This document shows, piece by piece, positions 7,950 to 11,624 of a stretch of DNA of 11,624 bases; position 1 is the stretch's first letter; every line of letters begins with the position of its first letter. The notes beneath the pieces are model-generated. The model was not told where the DNA came from, ran no database searches, and saw nothing but the letters and a program-made list of their open reading frames with translations. Made by a program: the position numbers and the translations under genes. Source of the stretch: Sabulitectum sp964604135 (GTDB lineage Bacteria; Fermentibacterota; Fermentibacteria; Fermentibacterales; JCC-6); the NCBI GenBank assembly GCA_964604135.1, contig CAZRXU010000081.1, positions 1-11,624 of the forward strand. The letters are read 5' to 3'.

Positions 7950-8264
7950 CTACCTGTTGTGCCATTTCCGGCCGTAGCTTGTTCCACCTTTGGTTGCCTT
8001 TACAAAGCCTCTGCAGGTGGGATAGTTCACACAGCGCCACACACGCAGATGCGGATACTGAAACCTCTCTGTATCTCCTCCGCACAGAGGGCATCTAGGC
8101 GTATTCGGACCTGTTATTTTGTTGTCTGCTTTTTTGAATTCCTCTTCCAGCTGCCGGTACTGTTCCTCTCTGGATGGACCACCGAATTCTGCGAAAACTT
8201 TCCTCAATATAAGAAAGCCTGCAATGACCGCTCCTACTGCGGGAAGCATTAAAATAATATCCAT
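7950..8264 (-). CDS. Small membrane-anchored zinc-ribbon protein
   Basis: 104 residues. A hydrophobic N-terminal segment (about residues 2-21) would anchor the protein. A charged, probably helical stretch (30-50) follows, then a zinc ribbon with C58-x2-C61 (CPLCGG) and C78-x5-C84 (WRCVNYPTCRG). The ribbon resembles the C4 zinc fingers found at the C-terminus of bacterial topoisomerase I, where the second half reads C-x-NYP-x-C. The tail is basic. GAGG lies 8 bases before the ATG. The gene ends 15 bases before the TTG of the dehydrogenase large subunit, so it is probably first in that operon, but no known link between such a protein and this dehydrogenase comes to mind. It could help metal or cluster assembly or bind nucleic acid at the membrane; both are guesses. 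Confidence 0.75.
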   Translation of the reverse strand: MDIILMLPAVGAVIAGFLILRKVFAEFGGPSREEQYRQLEEEFKKADNKITGPNTPRCPLCGGDTERFQYPHLRVWRCVNYPTCRGFVKATKGGTSYGRKWHNR

Positions 8265-8354
8265 CAGCTATACCTCGCTGCTAAACAAAAAAGAGTTCTT
8301 TTCAGCCTGATTTGATAATACAATACACCCGCCTTTGACCAGACCCCGATTAAG

Positions 8355-8381
8355 CCGTTGACACAAGTACACCTGCAACGG
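8355..8381. repeat. Inverted repeat CCGTTG-N15-CAACGG over the EF-G-like promoter
   Basis: The arms (8355-8360 and 8376-8381) are perfect complements. The left arm overlaps the -35 and the right arm abuts the -10. A third CAACGG occurs at 8442-8447 next to the ribosome binding site. Six-base arms can arise by chance, so an operator role is only possible. Confidence 0.3.
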
Positions 8382-8387
8382 TAATAT
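8358..8387 (+). promoter_or_regulatory. Predicted sigma-70-type promoter for the EF-G-like gene
   Basis: TTGACA (8358-8363, a perfect -35) and TAATAT (8382-8387) are separated by 18 bases. The transcript would start near 8394, within the palindrome TTTCCGGAAA (8392-8401). ACTTTC/GAAAGT (8390-8395 and 8404-8409) could form a weak hairpin at the 5' end. A second AT-rich -10-like site, TATAGT at about 8426, is less convincing. For the divergent zinc-ribbon operon, TATTAT on the minus strand near 8325 is only a weak -10 candidate with no clear -35. Confidence 0.6.
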
Positions 8388-8455
8388 TCACTTTCCGGAA
8401 ACTGAAAGTAATTGTATATTAATTTATAGTTGCACCAATAACAACGGAGATATTA

Positions 8456-10504
8456 ATGAAAAACTATAGTTCTGAAAAGCTGAGAACGGTATCTGTACTG
8501 GGTCACGGTTCTGTTGGGAAAACCAGCTTCTGTGATGCTATGCTTTTCGCAGGCGGGGGGAGTGAAAGGCTTGGGAGTGTGGATGAGGGAACAAGCGTGT
8601 TCGATTACACTGCAGAAAGCAGAGAAAAAAAACACAGTTTCGGGTCATCCATAGCCAATCTCGACTGGAACGATCACAAGGTAAACATCATAGACACTCC
8701 GGGGCTTGCCGATTTCCACGGTGAAACAATAGGGGCCATATCGGCATCCGATCTTGCAATTCTGCTCATAGACGGCAAAGACGGGGTGGAGGTCGGCAGT
8801 TACAAAACTTGGAATTTTGCCAAAGATGCCAACCTTCCGGTGTTCGTGTATGTAAGCCGGGTAGACAGGGAAAATGCTGCCTTCGACAGAGTTCTGGAGC
8901 AGGCCAGGGAGATGTTCAACAAGCACATCATCCCTGTTGTTTTCCCGGTAATGGATGGAGATTCCTTCACCGGTGTTGTCAACGCAATAACCGGTAAGGC
9001 GGAAGACGCTGAAGGCAAGGAAATCCCTGTTCCTGAAGCAGCGAAAGAACAGATGGAAAGCTACAGAATGCAGCTTATCGAAGAAGCTGCCGAGGCTGAC
9101 GAAGAACTGATGGAAACATTCTTCGCCAATGAAACCCTTACGGAAGACGAATTGCGAAAGGGTATCAAACTTGCAGTTAAAAACCGTGGTCTATTCCCCC
9201 TGTACTGCGGAACATCTATTCCTTCTGTGGGGCAGAAATTCGTTCTTGACGCAATTGTAGAGTATTCTCCATCTCCACTGGAGGCCACCCCGGCAGAGGT
9301 TCTTGATGGCGACCCGGTTCTCCCCGACCCCAAGGGTTCGTTTGTGGCCAGGGCATTCAGTACAAAACACGACAAACATGTGGGAGACATGGTTTACCTC
9401 AAGGTTCTCAGAGGTTCGGCAGAAGGCTCGCACGAAGCCATCAACGTGGCCAGACACCAGACCGAGAGGCTGGGCAACTACTACTACATGAACGGGGCAT
9501 CAAGGGAAGATGCGTCAAGAATGGTGGCAGGAGATGTAATTGCAGTAGCCAAGCTCAAGAGCACCATAACAAATGATGTTCTGTGCGATAAAAGCCACCA
9601 GGAAAAGCTTGTTCCCATCGCATTTCCCAACCCGGTTTACAGAGCGGCTATTCGAGCAAAAAAACGGGGCGACGAAGACAAGATGGGGGCTGGTCTCCAC
9701 AAACTTGGTTCTATGGATCCCACCTTTGTTACTAAAAACGAGACCAACATAGGTCAGACAACTGTAAACGGCATGGGCGAACTTCATCTTATGACAATGC
9801 TTGCCCGCCTCAAAGAACTCAGCGGCGTAGAGGCAGAACTGTTCAAACCAAGAATTGCCTACCAGGAAACTATCACTAAAAAGGCTTCCGGTGCATACAA
9901 ACACAAAAAACAGTCCGGCGGCAGAGGCCAGTACGGCCACGTACTCATGAGAATTGAACCGAAACCCCGAGGCGAAGGGTACGAGTTTGCAAGCGAGGTT
10001 TCAGGTGGAAATGTGCCTACAAAGTACATTCCCGCCGTGGAAAAAGGTGTTGTGGAAGCAATGCACAAGGGGCCCATATCCGGCAGTGAAGTTATCGACA
10101 TAAAAGCCATCGTTACAGATGGTTCATCCCACGCGGTAGATTCCTCGGATATGGCCTTCAAGCTGGCTGCCAGCAAGTGTTTTCAGAACCTGATGATGGA
10201 AGCTGGGCCCATACTGCTTGAACCTATCATGTCTCTGGAAATAACAGTTCCCGATGACTACATGGGTGATGTAATGGGTGATGTTAACTCCAGGCGCGGT
10301 AAAATACAGGGAATGGAGGCCCGGGGCGGTTTTCAGGTAATAAAAGCCGCCGTTCCACAGGCAGAGCTTTACCAGTACACCAGTTCTCTGCGTTCTCTTA
10401 CCCAAGCCCGTGGAAGTTTCACCCAGTCTTTCTCTCACTATGAAGCAACCCCGCGAGATATACAGCAGAAAATCATGGATGATTACAGAAAAGACGAGGA
10501 ATAG
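8456..10504 (+). CDS. EF-G-like translational GTPase (EF-G2/FusA2-type paralogue)
   Basis: 682 residues, slightly shorter than canonical EF-G. The G domain spans about 1-275: the P-loop is GHGSVGKT (16-23) instead of GHIDHGKT; the G3 motif is DTPGLADF (80-87), with Leu84 where EF-G has its catalytic histidine; the G4 position reads SRVD (134-137) instead of NKMD; the G5-like motif is CGTS. Domains II (about 293-375), III (385-460), IV (465-585, with SGGRGQYGH at 487-495) and V (590-670, with NSRRGKIQGM) follow and are well conserved. Canonical EF-G drives ribosome translocation or recycling; second EF-G paralogues often have a different, poorly defined role. GGAG sits 6 bases before the ATG. 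The next gene follows 3 bases after the stop. Class is sure; whether it replaces or supplements EF-G is not known from this window. Confidence 0.9.
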   Translation: MKNYSSEKLRTVSVLGHGSVGKTSFCDAMLFAGGGSERLGSVDEGTSVFDYTAESREKKHSFGSSIANLDWNDHKVNIIDTPGLADFHGETIGAISASDLAILLIDGKDGVEVGSYKTWNFAKDANLPVFVYVSRVDRENAAFDRVLEQAREMFNKHIIPVVFPVMDGDSFTGVVNAITGKAEDAEGKEIPVPEAAKEQMESYRMQLIEEAAEADEELMETFFANETLTEDELRKGIKLAVKNRGLFPLYCGTSIPSVGQKFVLDAIVEYSPSPLEATPAEVLDGDPVLPDPKGSFVARAFSTKHDKHVGDMVYLKVLRGSAEGSHEAINVARHQTERLGNYYYMNGASREDASRMVAGDVIAVAKLKSTITNDVLCDKSHQEKLVPIAFPNPVYRAAIRAKKRGDEDKMGAGLHKLGSMDPTFVTKNETNIGQTTVNGMGELHLMTMLARLKELSGVEAELFKPRIAYQETITKKASGAYKHKKQSGGRGQYGHVLMRIEPKPRGEGYEFASEVSGGNVPTKYIPAVEKGVVEAMHKGPISGSEVIDIKAIVTDGSSHAVDSSDMAFKLAASKCFQNLMMEAGPILLEPIMSLEITVPDDYMGDVMGDVNSRRGKIQGMEARGGFQVIKAAVPQAELYQYTSSLRSLTQARGSFTQSFSHYEATPRDIQQKIMDDYRKDEE

Positions 10505-10507
10505 ACC

Positions 10508-11119
10508 ATGAAACGTATCACTGCATTTCTTCTGATTCTGGTGTTCTGTAATCTCTCAGTAGCGCATCCGTTTGCATCAGGAGGAGGGGCAGAATCCTCC
10601 TCCGATGAAACAGACCTCACAATGGTAATACTGATCGTGGTGGTTGCGGGTGTTGGTGCCCTCCTTGTTACAGACATACTGTCAGATGACGATGGAAGTG
10701 ATACCTTCCGGGATGAAGAAGAGGCTGTGCTTACAGAGGAAACCGGTGTAAACTGGGAAAACCTCGGAAACAGCGATGAAGCAGAAATACTGCCTCTGCT
10801 CGCGATTTCTGTTTTCCCTGGAGAAAACGGAAGTAATCTTGCGAACTACTTCAGCAGCCTGATCGTACAGGGTGATGATCTGTACTACACCACATACTCC
10901 TCTGCGGTCTCCTTTGGCAGCATGGAACCACTTGAGGCGGCCCACACAGGGTTTTCATTCCTGGACTGTCAGTGGTTCATAGCAGCAGACTCTTCCGGTC
11001 TCATGCTCTATACAGAAACCGAAGAAAGTCCAGCCTGGTTCATAAACCCGGCAAGCTGGGATTCCAGTTCCGTAAGAGAAGCCTCATCCAGCTTTCTCGA
11101 GTTTGCCATGAGTTTGTAA
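10508..11119 (+). CDS. Unrecognised acidic protein with signal-like and transmembrane segments
   Basis: 203 residues that I do not match to a family. Residues 1-19 look like a signal peptide (MKRITAFLLI, then SVA). A short Gly/Ser-rich linker leads to a strongly hydrophobic segment at about 39-57 (MVILIVVVAGVGALLV), immediately followed by an acidic stretch (58-78: many Asp and Glu). The remaining 120 residues are mixed alpha/beta-like, rich in Ser, Glu and aromatic residues, with one Cys (C154). If the first segment is cleaved, the protein is a single-pass membrane protein with its C-terminal part on either side. The ATG lies 3 bases after the EF-G-like stop, and its GAGGA site is inside the end of that gene, so the two are co-transcribed and probably translationally coupled. 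Function unknown. Confidence 0.72.
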   Translation: MKRITAFLLILVFCNLSVAHPFASGGGAESSSDETDLTMVILIVVVAGVGALLVTDILSDDDGSDTFRDEEEAVLTEETGVNWENLGNSDEAEILPLLAISVFPGENGSNLANYFSSLIVQGDDLYYTTYSSAVSFGSMEPLEAAHTGFSFLDCQWFIAADSSGLMLYTETEESPAWFINPASWDSSSVREASSSFLEFAMSL

Positions 11120-11146
11120 ACAAATTACATTTCAAAACCGTGAATT

Positions 11147-11182
11147 AAGCGCAGCAGACTGTAATCACTGTCTGTTGCGTTT
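11147..11182 (+). terminator. Stem-loop after the EF-G-like operon
   Basis: A 13-pair stem (AAGCGCAGCAGAC with GTCTGTTGCGTTT, two G-U pairs on the plus-strand transcript) closes a 10-base loop, 27 bases after the stop of the 203-residue gene. The U-rich tail is weak (GTTTGCT), so this could be a terminator or a leader structure; it also overlaps a possible -35 (TTGCGT, 11175-11180) for the next gene. Confidence 0.45.
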
Positions 11183-11187
11183 GCTAA

Positions 11188-11220
11188 GCCATGTATATAT
11201 ATACAATATGTTCCGTCTGG
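11188..11220 (+). promoter_or_regulatory. Conserved upstream element of the second C25-type gene, copy 2
   Basis: GCCATGTATATA (11188-11199), then 14 bases, then CGTCTGG (11214-11220), ending 25 bases before the start codon. It matches the element upstream of the first peptidase gene with identical internal spacing. TTGCGT (11175-11180) with TATATA (11198-11203), 17 bases apart, would make this a promoter. Confidence 0.5.
11193..11204. repeat. Perfect AT palindrome GTATATATATAC
   Basis: A 12-base self-complementary alternating TA tract lies over the presumed -10 of the second C25-type gene. The corresponding place in copy 1 reads GTATATAGATTAC and is not palindromic. It may simply be a low-complexity promoter. 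Confidence 0.5.
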
Positions 11221-11245
11221 GTAAATCAAACAAGAAGGAGATATA

Positions 11246-11624
11246 ATGAAAATTGCTGTTTTTCTGTCAGTGTTGGTTCTAACGCTGGCAATAGCCGGGG
11301 AGTTTACTGTAAACATTCCCTTTTCAGCATCTGAAGTTGAACTGAGCAGAATGGGCAACTTCACCTCAGTTACCATACCTGCTGTATCGTCAATCAGCAC
11401 AGTAGGCTCACCTGCCCTTCCTGTGTTGAACACACCTATAGCACTTCCTGCAGGTTCGCAGGCAACCGGTGTAAAAATTGTCAGCGTTTCATGGCTTCCA
11501 GTTCGCACCAACTGCACTGTTCTTCCTGCAACAGAACCTGTTCCGCTAAGTCTTATAGGGGAAACCGAAATTCCTCTGCCTGCTCCCGATCCCGCCATAT
11601 ACTCATCCTCAGCTAATTTTCCGT
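11246..11624 (+). CDS. N-terminal part of a secreted C25-type peptidase paralogue, 3' end outside window
   Basis: 126 codons are visible. Residues 1-17 are a signal peptide (MKIAVFLSVLVLTLAIA). From residue 18 the protein aligns without gaps to the N-terminus of the C25 peptidase encoded at 2233-4635: both start G-E-x-T-V and share SPALPV/APALPV and IALP; I count 32 identities in the 66 positions 18-83. The similarity continues to the FP near the end of the visible part. This is the propeptide-like domain, so the rest is probably a second C25 peptidase, but the catalytic domain lies beyond the right edge and cannot be checked. The start is well supported by AAGGAG 5 bases before the ATG. It probably has its own promoter at 11175-11220 and would be exported. 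Confidence 0.8.
   Translation, partial: MKIAVFLSVLVLTLAIAGEFTVNIPFSASEVELSRMGNFTSVTIPAVSSISTVGSPALPVLNTPIALPAGSQATGVKIVSVSWLPVRTNCTVLPATEPVPLSLIGETEIPLPAPDPAIYSSSANFP

Noticed and set aside
9515..9940. 141-codon minus-strand open frame
   Set aside because: Antisense to the EF-G-like gene with no start signal or recognisable domain.
11125..11598. 157-codon minus-strand open frame at the right end
   Set aside because: Opposes the C25-type paralogue, which has a signal peptide, a strong ribosome binding site and clear similarity to the first peptidase.
1..11624. Possible mobile element, prophage or defence island
   Set aside because: I found no transposase, integrase, attachment-site repeats, tRNA or direct repeats, and the genes look like ordinary chromosomal ones.

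Overview
The window is typical bacterial DNA: dense coding, short gaps, Shine-Dalgarno sequences before nearly every gene, overlapping start/stop pairs, and about 50% GC by eye. The two peptidases of the C25 (gingipain) family, one ending in a FlgD-like/type IX-secretion-like C-terminal domain, together with the iron-sulfur-rich dehydrogenase, suggest an anaerobic, peptide-using member of the Fibrobacteres-Chlorobi-Bacteroidetes (FCB) superphylum or a neighbouring uncultivated phylum. That placement is inference; no rRNA or other phylogenetic marker is present. There is no integrase, transposase, tRNA, rRNA or CRISPR array.

Layout. (1) 1-1495, minus strand: an RseC/MucC-family membrane protein overlaps by 4 bases the start of a TldD-type metalloprotease that runs off the left edge. 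(2) About 1508-1666: short divergent promoter region. (3) 1667-2155, plus: small gamma-glutamylcyclotransferase-like protein, closed by a strong hairpin (2190-2219) shared with the convergent gene. (4) 8264 down to 2233, minus: a membrane-anchored zinc-ribbon protein, a 691-residue flavin/iron-sulfur dehydrogenase large subunit, its flavoprotein partner of the DAO/sarcosine oxidase beta family, and a secreted 800-residue C25 peptidase. The first three are tightly packed and probably one operon; the peptidase seems to have its own promoter. (5) 8265-8455: divergent regulatory region. (6) 8456-11119, plus: an EF-G-like translational GTPase with altered G motifs, followed 3 bases later by an unrecognised acidic membrane/secreted protein. 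(7) 11246 to the right edge, plus: the start of a second C25-type protein, paralogous to the first.

How the genes may work together. The secreted peptidase(s) would release peptides and amino acids outside the cell. The dehydrogenase pair would oxidise an amino acid, imino acid or N-methylated amino acid and pass electrons through several iron-sulfur clusters. TldD, the cyclotransferase and the C25 enzymes all act on peptides or gamma-glutamyl compounds, so peptide and amino-acid use is the common theme. The most notable signals are the peptidase paralogues with a shared upstream motif at fixed spacing, the four-cluster fusion dehydrogenase, and the EF-G-like protein that lacks the usual catalytic histidine and NKxD motif. 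I do not see a clearly new multi-gene system.
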